A DNA stretch of 64,000 nt, taken from contig JAPQWV010000051.1 of the NCBI GenBank assembly GCA_027422505.1, forward strand, positions 2,013,501 to 2,077,500, given 5' to 3'. The notes under the pieces were generated by a model. The model was not told the origin of the DNA and made no database searches. It saw only the letters and a program-made list of their open reading frames with translations. Each line of letters begins with the position of its first letter. The stretch's first letter is position 1. Positions 31,902 to 43,489 of the stretch are shown here, one piece after another. Both the position numbers and the translations under genes were made by a program. The DNA is from Craterostigma plantagineum (lineage: Eukaryota > Streptophyta > Magnoliopsida > Lamiales > Linderniaceae).

Positions 31902-32883
31902 ATCCACCATGTTCATCGTACGTAATGATCAAAAGCGTCTCATTCCATTGCGGGCCAGTCCTCAAAGCTTCGTACACCTCCTTCACCAGCTTCTGCCCGT
32001 TTGCCACGTCGTGCGATGGGTGGTCGTCGTTCGCCGAAAAACCCATCAGATTGAAGTACCTCGGCTCGATTACGGCTGCCTCTTGACGTGGCTCGTCGAG
32101 CCGTGGGAGGTCGCCGAGTAGACGAAGAGGCGATTGGCTACGTGGGTCCGGGGATTGAGCTGAACCACCGATCGAAGACGACGAACTCGCCGCCGAGGCG
32201 AGCGTAGACGGGCACGCTCTCGGGCTTGAAGCCCTTCATGACGGTTTCGGACATGTTGGGAGACACGGTGAGGGCTGTTGGACGAAGCCCGACATGGTGG
32301 GGACGGTGAGGTTTGCGCTGCCGAAGACTTGCTGCTCGACGGCCTCGAAGGAGTGGGCCGGGTCGGAATCGACGTAGTCGGCGTCGTCGGTGAAGCATAT
32401 TGCCGGTGACGTTCGGTCGGAGGAGAAGTAGTTGCATTCTTCATCGACCCCAACATGTGGTCGAAGGATCTGTTGCCGAGTAGACGAAGAGGCGATTGGG
32501 CTGCGTGGGTCCGGGGATTGAGCTGAACCACCGATCGAAGACCGAACTCGCCGCCGAGGCGATCATAGACGGGCACGCTCTCGGGCTTGAAGCCCTTCAT
32601 GACGGTTTCGGACATGTTGGGAGACACGGTGAGGGCTTGCTGGACGAAGCCCGACATGGTGGGGACGATGAGGTTTGCACCGCCGAAGACTTGCTGCTCG
32701 ACGGCCTCGAAGGAGTGGGCCGGGTCGGAATCGACGTAGTCGGCGTCGTCCGTGAGGCATATTCCCGGCGAGGTTCAGTCGGAGGAGAAGTAGTTGCATT
32801 CTTCGCAGGTGACGCCGTCGATGGATGGGTTGACGGATTTCTTCATCCACCCCAGCATGTGGTCGAAGGATCTGTTTTCTAGG
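31902..32883 (-). pseudogene. Non-specific phospholipase C (NPC) gene fragments, tandemly duplicated
   Basis: Read on the minus strand from 32883: [80 protein letters not shown]. These match the N-terminal half of plant NPC phosphoesterases. The same block then starts again at [14 protein letters not shown] (about 32470). The copy is followed by [40 protein letters not shown] and [15 protein letters not shown] near 31905. The parts are joined without introns, some intervening coding sequence is missing and frames shift. It is a captured, rearranged fragment inside the Helitron and not a working enzyme. Confidence 0.75.
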
Positions 32884-32940
32884 ACTAAGACAATTTACTT
32901 ACACTGAAACTCTCTACTGTATTATGCAAGAGAGCGTTAC

Positions 32941-33087
32941 AAGTTACTTACACTACTATTATCAGTAGTGTAATTGAAGTTATTACTTACACTACCGTTA
33001 GTAATACAGCAATGTCATTACTTACACTACCGTTAGTAATAGGGCAATCTGTCATTACTTACACTACTGTCATCAGTAGTGCAATTT
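32941..33087. repeat. Short tandem repeat, four units of about 36 bp
   Basis: Each unit contains TTACTTACACTAC followed by a near-palindromic CAGTAGTG or GTTAGTAAT word. Units start near 32941, 32979, 33014 and 33051. Divergent minisatellite inside the Helitron. Confidence 0.7.
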
Positions 33088-33105
33088 CAATCGTAACATT
33101 TGTTA

Positions 33106-33843
33106 TCACTGTGTTTGTTTGCGGTGATATTTTATTTTGCATATCAATGTGATATTGGCATATTATGTTTGTTTAACCGCAGTGATGACTGGGGTAATGT
33201 TGTGTAAACGTCATAGTTAACCTTATGTATGTTATCAAAAGTGTTTTAATATGCTCATTTGAGGTAATATTTATTGTGATAGTTACTAATATTTGAAAAT
33301 CAAGTATTAATTTTAATCTTTAATTACAAGCATGTTATATAATTCATCAATAGAATTATTGTATTTCTCTATGCATTAAACATAGATTTCTTTAACCTTT
33401 ATTAATTATAAGTATTTTATATGGTCCTTCAATGTATTTATTTTATTTTTTAAGCTTTAATAGATTACTCAGTTATTATTATAAGTAGTTTCTATAATCC
33501 TTCAACATAATTCTTTTATATTTTTAAGCATTAAATATAAATTTTTTAAGTTTAAATATGTTGGTTAAGTAATTTAAAATAGGAATAAGGGTATATCTAA
33601 GGAATGAAAAATTAAAAGATAAGTGATAATTTGTCCAAAGAAATATTGAAAATATCACTCCATCACGGTAATAGAGGAGCACCCCTGCTTTTTGGGAGTG
33701 ATCCAAAAGCTATATCACCCCGTTTTCATCACCTCGGTGATCCTCCATCACGGTGACACGCTAAACAAACGTTGTGATTAGAAAGCGATGGAAGGATCAC
33801 GGTGATGTTTTGGAGAGTCAGTCCAAAACAAACACCCCTAAAA
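33106..33843. mobile_element. Possible MITE
   Basis: The left end has GTGTTTGTTTGCGGTGAT and the right end the complement of GGGTGTTTGTTTTGG, enclosing AT-rich DNA with repeated ATCACGGTGAT words. The inverted ends are imperfect and no target duplication was identified. Confidence 0.35.
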
Positions 33844-34225
33844 GTATACACAATGATATAATTGACGTATTTATAACCGATTAAACTTGGCTATATTGAT
33901 TCACGTGTTTTTTTTTTCCAGGTCTTCGTGTGGATATAATTATAATAACATAGTATGGTCGTGATAAAGAGTTTGGTCAATCGTTACGACCTCTTCGAAG
34001 TCTAACATTATTTTATTAGCTTCATTTTCTAACGCGAAAGTCCAAGTCTTTTGCTGATTGATAAGATAGGTCACAACTATGTTTTGTTAATACGACTGAT
34101 CGAGGAATACACATATTCTGATCAATTTTCATATATATTTAAGGGATGTATGTCTTTAAGTTTGTAAGTCTGATGTATGTCTTTTAAAATTGTAATGCTG
34201 CTGAAAACGTGCGATTGATAGTGAA

Positions 34226-34433
34226 ATTGCACGACTGTTGACATTGGACAGGTCTACGCCGTTTGAATGCATTTCGATAGGCGTACAGTTTTTCACCAAG
34301 AAAGAAATTCTATAATAATTTTGTTTTTCATTCATACAATTTTTCCATGAAGGTATGGAGTTTTTTTCCCATTACGTTCAAGACAAATAGGCCGATAACA
34401 TTGTAGCGCATGCTGACTGGGTGGTATTTTAAA
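34226..34433 (+). repeat. Helitron internal direct repeat a, first copy
   Basis: About 207 bp repeated at 40009-40213 in the same orientation. Landmarks are TGACATTGGACAG, CTACGCCGTTTGAATGCAT and AGGCGTACAGTTTTTCACC. Divergence is moderate. Confidence 0.8.
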
Positions 34434-34485
34434 ACAATTAGTTGTATTGGCGTAGAAGGTCAAATTAATCAAGCCACATACATTT

Positions 34486-34506
34486 AATATATATATATAT
34501 ATATAT
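34486..34506. repeat. AT microsatellite
   Basis: An (AT)n run, followed by a direct repeat of TTATTCATGCTAGATACATA (about 34507-34526 and 34560-34580). Confidence 0.8.
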
Positions 34507-34639
34507 TATTCATGCTAGATACATATATATTAGTTTCCTCTCCACTCCCCTTCCTCTTATTATTCATGCTAGATACATATACATGCAGTTATTATTGTGT
34601 TATGTGATCTCTATTTTTGAATCCTCCCAATTACTTAGC

Positions 34640-35047
34640 CAGCTTGCCAGCTGAAGGTTTTGAATTATCACAATAGGTTTCGTATTGAAGTGATTGTTCA
34701 CGATGGTTGTGAGTCTGCCAACTTTGTAATATTTGACGGACCTGCCCGAAAACAGTTGACTACTACTGCTGAAGAATTAGCCGGTTCCCTGGTTAGAAGC
34801 ATTTATTATTTGAGCTTGCATTACACGTATTTTGGTCTGTAGCTTATTTTGGGTTTCTGTTCTGGCAGGTTGATATGCATGCTTCGGAAGATACATCGGG
34901 CGTGTCTAAAATCCCTCAATGCATTCTCGATTTAGTTGGGAAGGCGTTCCGCTTTCAAATCAAGATAAATGCCTTAGCTTCCCACGTTTCTTCTCCAACT
35001 TTGTCACTTCGCCAAAGACCTTTTACCATAGGAATGGACTTGCTATG
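34640..35047 (+). pseudogene. RPA1-like C-terminal OB-fold fragment, two exons
   Basis: Exon 1 (to about 34790) encodes YHNRFRIEVIVHDGCESANF and VIFDGPARKQLTTTAEELAG. A GT...AG intron runs to about 34869. Exon 2 encodes VDMHASEDTSGVSKIPQCIL and DLVGKAFRFQIKINA, and ends at a stop near 35045. The pattern fits the replication factor A C-terminal domain (ssDNA binding). The zinc-ribbon part normally ahead of it is missing. Many plant Helitrons carry RPA-like genes, so this may be an element-borne relic and not a captured host gene. Confidence 0.65.
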
Positions 35048-35570
35048 AAGTTTCTTCTCCTGTCGATCCAAAATTTGAGTTGAACTCGTATGAGAGATTT
35101 TCTTTTAGGTCGGGAGGAGGAGATTCAAGGGTTTGGCTCATACTTTCGCAACATAGGCACGTGGAAGACGTTATGGATTTGGACAATTCGAATGATAGCT
35201 CAAGTCTATAGGCAACTCTGCCAATCCGTTCAATAATGAAAAAAAGGGCCGATAAAATAGGGGCTAAGCTCATCCACATTGAATTCCAGCTCACGCTATC
35301 GATTATCTGCGTAGCTCTTTTGTCGATCCTGAGCTGCCTTAAGCCTCTCTCGAAGAAGCTGTACTTTTTCAAAAGAGCGATGTTCGACACTTTCGGCCAT
35401 AGAGAGCTTCATAGGGTGGCATTCCTATACTTGAATGAAAGCTATTGTTGTAGGCGAACTCCATCAACGCTACATATCTATCCCAGCTACCGCTGAGATT
35501 CAAAACCACCGCATGTAACATATCTTCCAAAGTCTGGATTGTGCGCTCTGATTGCCCATTTTGTACTGAT
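35041..35570 (-). pseudogene. Gypsy pol fragment (integrase to C-terminus)
   Basis: On the minus strand from 35570: GQSERTIQTLEDMLHAVVLN, FAYNNSFHSSIGMPPYEALYGR, FFIIERIGRVAYRLELS and a degenerate tail ending LESPPPDLKENLSYE near 35100. This is the Del/Tekay-type Gypsy integrase end. It contains frameshifts and internal deletions. Confidence 0.75.
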
Positions 35571-36278
35571 TAAACGGGTTTGGTTGATATTTCTTTTTAT
35601 TTTTTGTTGTGTTTTCATGATTATGACAGTGAATTACCTTCTAAAATCCCTCAATGCATATTCCTCTTAGGTTTTGCTACACATGTTGAAGATATCTAAT
35701 GCAAGTGACGAAATTGATAACGAATTTATTGAGTTGAACAGACTATTCACTGTTACATGGTCGAACTAAACTTTACACGGGATATTTGATACCTATTCTT
35801 TTTCTACTATTGACATAGGAATCAACGGCCCAAGGTCCAGTAATCCACAGCGAAGCAAAGAACGATAAACGGTCCCTCGAGAAGAAACAACTCAGCGAGC
35901 GCTTGAGTCCACCGATCTATTGAAGCCCAAGTTCATTTGATGATCAATATGACTTATTTGCTCCAAAGAACATAGAACGCCATAAAGATCATCTCGATCC
36001 AACGGCTTGAGGGCCATTCTCGAAGGTGTTTTAAATATTAACCTATTACTTATTTTATCTTAGTTGAGGAGTTGAACTTTTAAGAATATTGACAAGATAT
36101 TGTTGCATTCTTCTTCATATAATGTGACCGATAGTTTCTTTATATGATGCCTCTCTAAATATGAGTGTTTTGTCAAACCATATCTTGATCATCGACATCA
36201 TATAATATTTTGATAGGACAATTTCCAATTGATCTACGACCCTTACTCTTCTGACTACTTGTGGATCTACGATTTTAA

Positions 36279-36651
36279 GAGCATCTCCAACAGCTCCTCT
36301 ACCTATAAAGTTGCAACAGTACAATTCCTCCAGCTATAGAGTTTGAACAGTATCATTGAACTCCAACAATCTCCTCTATATTTTCCTCTATATGGATTAA
36401 TCATACTATAATCTATTATATTTAATTTAAAGTATGCAATTTCGTTATAATTTGAATTTTAAAATAATTTATTGAAAGACTTTTCACAATAATTAAGTGA
36501 TCTAAAATATTCATTAATTTATTTTATAAATGAAATAATCATATAATTTTCCAAAACACTATCAAAAAAATAAATTACGAAGTTTTAGCTAATACATATT
36601 TAATCATGATTACACATATAATTAAATAATTAAAGGATAAAAGAAATTAAA

Positions 36652-36702
<51 letters not shown>

Positions 36703-36841
36703 GAGTGTGAACAGTGCCAACTATATAGCGTGTTACTGTTCAATCCCCCAATTTTGGTGTGGCGTTTGAGGGGTCGTTGGAGCTCCTCCAACCTCATACA
36801 TGGTGTCCAACTCCATGTATAGAGGACCCTTGGAGATGCTC
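36279..36841. mobile_element. Tourist-like (PIF/Harbinger) MITE
   Basis: Ends GAGCATCTCCAA and TTGGAGATGCTC, flanked by TAA on both sides (36276-36278, 36842-36844), 563 bp. The subterminal regions also pair imperfectly. An AT/TG microsatellite (about 36652-36700) lies inside. No transposase. Confidence 0.8.
36652..36700. repeat. AT/TG microsatellite
   Basis: (AT)n followed by about eighteen TG units, inside the Tourist-like MITE. Confidence 0.9.
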
Positions 36842-37499
36842 TAAGGTCAGGAAAGGTATTTGCAGTTGTTCCCATGACTGGACTGAAGGTTCTTCCACTC
36901 ACCCCCAATAGAAAACGCATAGAAAAGACCCAATAAGGTACTCTATTTTATTCATACGATTAAATTATTACATACAGTATGATTAGTTTTTAGTCAAGTC
37001 TCGAATTTAAAATTAGGGACTTTATGATATGTATTTGAGTACAAAAGAAGGCATCGCTTGAAGGAGACAACAGTAAATTCACACACGGCAAGTTCTACTA
37101 TTGGCTACACCCATCGTGCGACGGGACTGACAAATTCGTTGAAAGATTGACTCAAAGTGCTCGAAGCATATGTTCAACACGCTAGCACACCGTAATTGAT
37201 TTTTAATGTCATGTTGTTATTTATCAACCTGTATTTGTTGAATTCAGAGCTAAAAGCAGATCAATGAATTCAGTCTTACTTGGTGTTTTTACCAGCTTAA
37301 GGCTACGCGGCAGCTGAAGCTTAAATATTCAAGTGGGAAAAGCGTGTTTTATGATGAAGTGCGCTGACACGCGTATGAGCTCAATTAAGAGAATCGACAT
37401 TGCCAGAGACGATTCTTCTAAGAAGCCAAAATGGCAGAGTATAACTACTGATGAGTTTACGCGCGAATCAGTAGAATCTTGAGTCCCTTTTCAAAAATA

Positions 37500-37700
37500 C
37501 ACTGTGAGTTGAGTTGCGAGTGTATTCATCTTGAGTTCGATTTTTAGGGTTTATCTTTGGCGCGAGTTTAGCTGTGTAATTTGGGCGCAGTCTCAATTCT
37601 GTAATCTCTTCGCCATTAATAAAGATCGCCCGTGTTTTGCCCGTGGAGTAGGATCGCCCAAGATCTGAACCACGTTAAACTGCTTGTTCAAATTTCCCTT
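37500..37700 (+). repeat. Copia-like LTR fragment
   Basis: Contains GCCATTAATAAAGATCGCCC and CCGTGGAGTAGGAT...GAACCACGTTAAA, the block found near the 3' end of the LTRs at 23231 and 12425. No PBS or partner LTR is seen. Boundaries are approximate; it may begin near 37200. Confidence 0.45.
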
Positions 37701-38087
37701 ACAAATTTCATAGTATTCGTTTTATTTTTTTGTCTGACCTGCCCTTCCTTCCTGAGTTTATGTTTGGTTTGTTACATTTCCTCTTTTTTAAGCGATTGCT
37801 ATTGGTTTTCTTAGCAGTTAAAAGTGTCTCCGAGCAGCAATATGACTTTTTCTTATCTAATGAGTCCATTCGCTGCATACATTTTTTTATTTTCTTCTCG
37901 GCGAATTGGGTAATAATTTACGCGCCTTTGTTGACGAGGATTTCTCGCGAGGCGCGGGATGACTATACAAAGTTATCAGTACTACAACAATTACATACTA
38001 TATCTCATCAAATATATCATATTATTTTTTCGATAAAATTCAAAATTTGGATTTTATTTAGTATGTTTTATATTATAAAAGCAACAC

Positions 38088-38334
38088 AGCAATAAATCAT
38101 CATATCGTAAAAAAAATTATTTTTGTAAAATAATTTTAATTAATGAAACATAATTGAAAACAAAGAGCTATAGCTATAATAATGATATATATTAATTACA
38201 CACATTGATGATTCATTAAACACGTAAAATAACCAATTGTCTCAAAGTAGGTATCGAGCAAAAACAGTGCAAATGACAAAAAGAAAAACATAACATGGCC
38301 ATGAACAGAGCTCATCGTTAACGGACACTTAAGG
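38088..38334 (+). repeat. Helitron internal direct repeat b, first copy
   Basis: About 245 bp repeated at 41124-41379. Landmarks are ATGAAACATAATT, TAGCTATAATAATGATATAT, CACACATTGATGATTCATTA and AAAGTAGGTATCGAGCAAAA. The second copy sits just before the Helitron 3' end. Confidence 0.85.
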
Positions 38335-40008
38335 CCCATTCAGTGGGGGCTAATATTAGTTGGTTGCTCGGTTGACGACTACTTTCACAAATAATCGAAG
38401 AACGATACTGTTCATTTATTATGCTTACTCTTCCATGTTGTTTCTCATTGTTACATACTTGCAAATCTAAAGTCATTGTATCAGTCTTACATTTCTGGAA
38501 CAGTCTTACATTGTTACTAGCAGTCTTGCGAGATCTTACAGTTTACACAGTTGTAATCAGTCTTGCCAGTTTGGAATCTTACAAAGCTACATATATATAC
38601 TTGACAAGCAATTTTACACAAATTTGCAGTCACACACCAGTGTGATCTTGGAAAATCACAAATTGTTGTCTTACACTGATGCAGCCTTACGACGGAGTAT
38701 ATCAGGTCAATGGACGCGAGTAATTCTGTTCTGTGATGAACATATTGCTGCATATTTTTCTGCACATATTATTCTGTCGTGGCTGTACAATACACTGTCA
38801 TCAGATAATATGCCATTTAGAGTGCCTAAACTATACAACAATTGGGCTGGCGGTTCTGCCCGGTTAGATCCCACTTATTCGGGGTTTGGCACGAGCTAGG
38901 ATGGCCTTGCGCTGGAACAGGGCGGGGACCGAGTCTGTGACAAAAACTATGGACGGGTAATTCACAAAATATTACACGTTTTTAGTAATGGCAAACATAT
39001 GGACGATGCACTCGTATTTTTTTTAGTCATGAAATTTAAATATTTTCAAATATGTTATTCATGCACGGAAGAAAAAAACTAAAAAAGAGAAATTGTAAGG
39101 AGGGATGAATGCTTCAGTCGTGGTTGGTATGTACATATGTTTAGTACTACACTATACATTACTGAAGTGCATGGCTCTAGAAAATTCAAGTATTCTAGAT
39201 ATGGAAATGGTGGTGGGTTATTAATTATTGCAAATTTTATTTCCTTCGTACCATCCCAAATGATGAGTCGATACAATAGTACTGTAGGAAGGCTGTTCAG
39301 TTATATCGGTGAAAGAGTGCTGTGAATTTCGTGAAGTGTGAACACTTCGCAGGTGTAAGAATACGACTTCTGTGACTTTAGAAGCTTCATCCAGGTATGA
39401 GTTACATGGTGTATGACAGTTGCAGTGTAACAGTCATACACTGAATTATAAGAAGATTAGAATCAATAATATAAATATGTCATTTTTTGTCTCGATATTT
39501 TGTTATTTTATGGACGACTTTAAAAATTTTTGTTCCAATGTTGCCACCACATAAAAAAATAATACATAATTCTTCGCTCATATGCAAAGAATTTCGCTGT
39601 AGAGTCATACACTGTCTATGTAAACATATAGTACATCAATTGTTGTATGGCAGAAATGTGTTTAAGTAGATAAAAATATCAATGTTGTATGGCAGAAATA
39701 TGTTAATGCTGTTTTATGATCTATATGTCTTATTCTACAGCTGAATGAACTATTTTGCTGTATGGATGCGATGTGCTTGGACATATTTAGGAAATTTAAT
39801 AGATGTATGACTGTTAAAAATGTTAAAATGCTTAGAATGTAAGACGGGTAAATAATTGTTCGGCCATAGATATTCGACACCGTTCATATCATGTGTATAT
39901 TAAGTTTGTCGCAAAAATAGTGCCGTCTACGCAAAGACTAAACATTTTCAATATCACGCTTATTGACATTAATTAAGCTGCCTGCATATCAATTTTCATG
40001 TATATTTA

Positions 40009-40213
40009 ATTGCACGATTGTTGACATTGGACAGATCTACGCCGTTTGAATGCATATCGATAGGCGTACAGTTTTTCACCAAGAAAGAAATACTATAATA
40101 ATTTTCTTTTTCATTCATACAATTTTGCCATGAGATATGCAGTTTCCATTACATTCAAGAAAAATAGACTGATAACATTGTAGCACATGCTGACTGAGTG
40201 GAATTTTAAATTT
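40009..40213 (+). repeat. Helitron internal direct repeat a, second copy
   Basis: See 34226-34433. The DNA between the repeats has no recognised gene apart from the fragments listed. Confidence 0.8.
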
Positions 40214-41123
40214 TGGAATAAAAAAGTTATGCAGCTGTAATTATATATATCGTAAGTATTGAGCATGAAAACAATTTAACTTAATCTGTTTCATAACAGC
40301 CATACGAGTCTTACAATAGGATATGATATATTTGTTCAAGCTTCCTGCAGTCCTACAAATGTCAGGCTTCAAACAATCTTACAAATATCCATCAACCCCG
40401 GACTTTCATCACAGATGATTAAATAATTAGTGTTCTTTATTGACTTCGCAATTTGATTAATCTGACTCCAGCAATATTAACTGAATTAAAATAGAGTATA
40501 TTAATTGCATGATTGCCAATCGTCAGATGATAACGATGTTGTGCATTGATTTCACGTTGCTCAAAAAACAGAAACATTGGATGGGTATTAATGTCGTATT
40601 TAATGCCAGTCAACCTTAAATCAATCAGATGAATTTGTACAATACTTTGATATTCACAATAATAACCCCGATATACATATATATCTGCATCATATTTTAT
40701 TGGAAGCATTTCACCAATATTGCATTGTCCCGGTACCGTATGGCTACTGAGCTACCTACGGTATTGAAACAGTGTCTGAACAATCTTCGCACCTCAATGG
40801 CAAACATAATTACCAGCATTGATGGAGAATCCAGTCTACATCCAGACTCACCAAATCGGATTGAACACCACGAATGACAGACTCCGCTCAGTTGAAAACA
40901 CCTGCCCTCCGTGCAACTATTGTAGACAACCATTGCTTGGAGGTTCGCAATAGACTTTTTCGCATCACGAACAAGCTTGGTACTGTGCAGATGTTAGAGA
41001 TTAATGTGCAATCATCATTTCAGATATGTTGACACTATGAATTGTTTTGGATAATACAGCTGATAGTCAGTATTGCAAACAAACAACAATACACTGTTTA
41101 TCGTCAAATTATGCACCGGAAAA

Positions 41124-41379
41124 GCAAATAAATCATCGTATCGTAAAAATAATATTTTTTGCAAAATGATTTTATTTAATGAAACATAATTAAAAACAAA
41201 GAGTTATAGCTATAATAATGATATATATTCATTACACACATTGATGATTCATTAAACACGTAAAAGAACTCATTGTTACAAAGTAGGTATCGAGCAAAAA
41301 CAGAGCAAATGAGAAAAGAAAACCAGAAAATGGCCATGAAAAGAAGTATAGTGAGCTCATCTTTAAAGGACACTTAAGG
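41124..41379 (+). repeat. Helitron internal direct repeat b, second copy
   Basis: See 38088-38334. It lies 173 bp before the CTAG end, so the repeat may be a duplicated Helitron subterminal region. Confidence 0.85.
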
Positions 41380-41520
41380 AAAATCAATACAAGTAACGGT
41401 CTTACATGCCATTTTCTGGTTTCATCAAGAGTATTTCATCCTTCATGTTATTTATCTGCATAAACGAGTAACTTTTTTCTTATTAACATATGTATCGTGT
41501 ATATACTTGGGATGAACAAG

Positions 41521-41543
41521 AGACCCCGTGCATCGCACGGGTC
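41521..41543 (+). other. Helitron 3' terminal hairpin
   Basis: A stem of about 10 bp (AGACCC-CGTGC with GCACGGGTCT, one bulged C) lies six bases before CTAG. It is the classic transposition stop signal of plant Helitrons. Confidence 0.85.
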
Positions 41544-41619
41544 TAAACCTAGTATCGTAAAAAGAAAAAGGTCGAATAAAAAAAGCATTAACTTTCTTAA
41601 AAGGTTCGTAATGTTTGCA

Positions 41620-41998
41620 GGCCAAATTAAAATAGGACACTAAATACACATGTTTTTGTTTTGGATCACTATGTTTGATAATTGTAAAAGTAGGTCACTA
41701 ACTATGTATGTCAAAACAAATTTCGGTCACCTTTTCATTTTTGGGTCACTAAGTATATGTGTTTTCAATTTTGGGTCGCTAAGTATATATCTTTTAAGGT
41801 TTTGGGTCGCTATATTAAATCTATTATCGCATTCACAAAAACATAGTGACCCAAACTTGAAAACATGTAAACTTAGTGACCCAAAAATGAGAGGGTGACC
41901 CGAATTTGTCTTGACATACATGGTTAGTAGCCTACTTTTGCAATTATCGAACACAGTGACCCAACAACAAAAATATGTATACTTAGTGACCTTTGACC
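41620..41998. mobile_element. MULE-type foldback MITE with 9-bp target duplication
   Basis: 379 bp built as a long inverted repeat. The left half (about 41632-41800) and right half (about 41840-41985) pair throughout, through GGTCACTAA, TTTGATAATTGTAAAAGTAG and TTTTTGGGTCACTAAGT. The flanks ATGTTTGCA (41611-41619) and ATGTTTGTA (41999-42007) form a 9-bp duplication, as in Mutator-like elements. Copy B has the uninterrupted site near 61983-61997. Confidence 0.75.
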
Positions 41999-42055
41999 AT
42001 GTTTGTATTCTTGGTCATTTCGTCATTCTATTAAAATATAACTATATATGATATT

Positions 42056-43480
42056 AATATATGAAGAATAGGGATTGAATGGCATTACTCTTATAATTTA
42101 AAGGTCAGCATTATATAGGACCATCTCTCACGAAAAGACAATCCGCATCGATGTTTCATTCATCTCAAAAATTTTGGAATCAACCAATACACAATAAATA
42201 GCATCTATCTAGATCTAAATCCATAACACAGTATTACACCCAAATCCGAAACTAGTTCCTGGGTTGCGAGACTTTCAATTTTTATTAACCTTATTAATTT
42301 GTACTGAAAAAAAAAAGAATGATAGAGCGTTCACAAGGGCCTAAACTCTTGCATTATATAAAACTCTAGTTTTTTCCCCTTCCAATGCACGGGTTTTAAA
42401 TAGTAATAGTAATGTAACCTTTATCAATAGATTTTCCGTTAAACAAACCATAAAAAATTTAGCCAAAGCAACATGCAGGAAGAAACATGATACATATTTT
42501 TGATGTCATATTCGAGTTTTTGTGAGATCTTGAATGTTCTTACACGTGAGCAATCATATGACCACATCGTAAACTCCGAAGAAGTGAATCCCACCAGACA
42601 CACCACCGCAAGACAACCGGAAGCGCAACAACGTCATCTTTATCGGTCTCCTCCAACAAATTGAGGGCACACCAAAATCCGAAAAATAACCGACATTCTG
42701 TCACAAGCCTAGTTCCCCACTGCAAAACCAGTTTAATTAGAGTAGGCGACGTTTTTCCATCGCTAACACCTTAAACGCAAAAAAAAAAAGAAAAGCAAAA
42801 GAAATTGTGATAGATTTTTGGAACCGATTACCCGTTCACATTTCGGGACTGGACAATTGTCAGAAATAGTAAAAAAATATACAGAGCTACCCTGAGTAAA
42901 AAAAAAAAGAAAGAATATATAGCTACCCTGGGAAAAATACCCTCGTCTCGTCGGAGTCTTACAGCCATCCCTCTTACCGCCGCGAACAACCGCTTGCAGA
43001 TTTCGAGTCTTTCAAAGAACCGAACTCATAAAAACTCTTTAAGAGCAACACGCTACCCGCGAACATTTGACACCTGAGATTGTGTTTTTACGACTTTAGT
43101 CAACAGATAATAAAAGAGGCCAAACCAACCTTAGATTCAATTGCTCATCAGCCCTTTATGAGTCTAATGAGTCGTGGATCCTCAATTTTTACAACATGGA
43201 GAGGAGCAACACATACGGGAGCAACTTACCGTACATAAACGGACACCGAGATGCAGTGACGAAAATTGCATGCCAAACACATAATTTGGGGTGGGGTAAC
43301 TTCGAGATTGAGGGGATGGTGTTCAGAAATGGAGGTCCCAAGAGTTTGATGTGTGGTCGAAGGCCATTTATGGTAGGGAATTTTATATGGGAAAGGGAGG
43401 GCTTTTATTATTTCTCCAGCTCAAGGGCCACCATAACGTGCTCCTTCTCTTCCTTGAAAGATTTTCCGACAACGAAGAGC
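42056..43480. other. AT-rich region without recognised genes
   Basis: Includes A-runs and short ORFs without conserved motifs. The 114-residue plus-strand frame at 43196-43540 shows no family resemblance and overlaps an antisense fragment that looks more gene-like. Confidence 0.4.
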
Positions 43481-43489
43481 TCAGGAATT

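Larger units (their letters stand above)
31524..41552 (+). mobile_element. Helitron, about 10.0 kb, non-autonomous
   Basis: The 5' end reads TCTATATAATATAAAAG after host A (31523). The 3' end is CTAG (41549-41552) before host T (41553), with a GC-rich hairpin AGACCCCGTGC / GCACGGGTCT at 41521-41543. There is no target duplication, as expected for rolling-circle insertion between A and T. The flanks joined (AACAAAA|TATCGTAAAAAGAAAA) correspond to uninterrupted sequence in copy B near 61888-61910 (AACAAGATGCCGTAGAAAAA). Contents are gene and TE fragments: NPC phospholipase C, RPA1-like OB domain, Gypsy integrase, a Tourist MITE, an LTR piece and internal direct repeats. No Rep or helicase motif was seen. 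Confidence 0.85.
20592..42055. repeat. Segmental duplication, copy A
   Basis: Paralogous to 45581-62032. Homology starts at ATAGGGGACC (20592/45581) and covers the PHR gene, the spacer, the LRR receptor-like gene and flanking DNA. It resumes on the far side of the Helitron, up to about 42055. Removing the Copia (with one TSD), Helitron and MULE-MITE insertions leaves about 6.0 kb, against about 6.2 kb in copy B. Confidence 0.85.

Noticed and set aside
32496..32882. 128-residue plus-strand ORF
   Set aside because: Antisense of the NPC fragment; GC-rich composition keeps it open by chance.
32941..33087. Regularly spaced repeats, briefly considered CRISPR-like
   Set aside because: Plant nuclear context, units adjoin without true spacers, and repeats diverge. 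A minisatellite.
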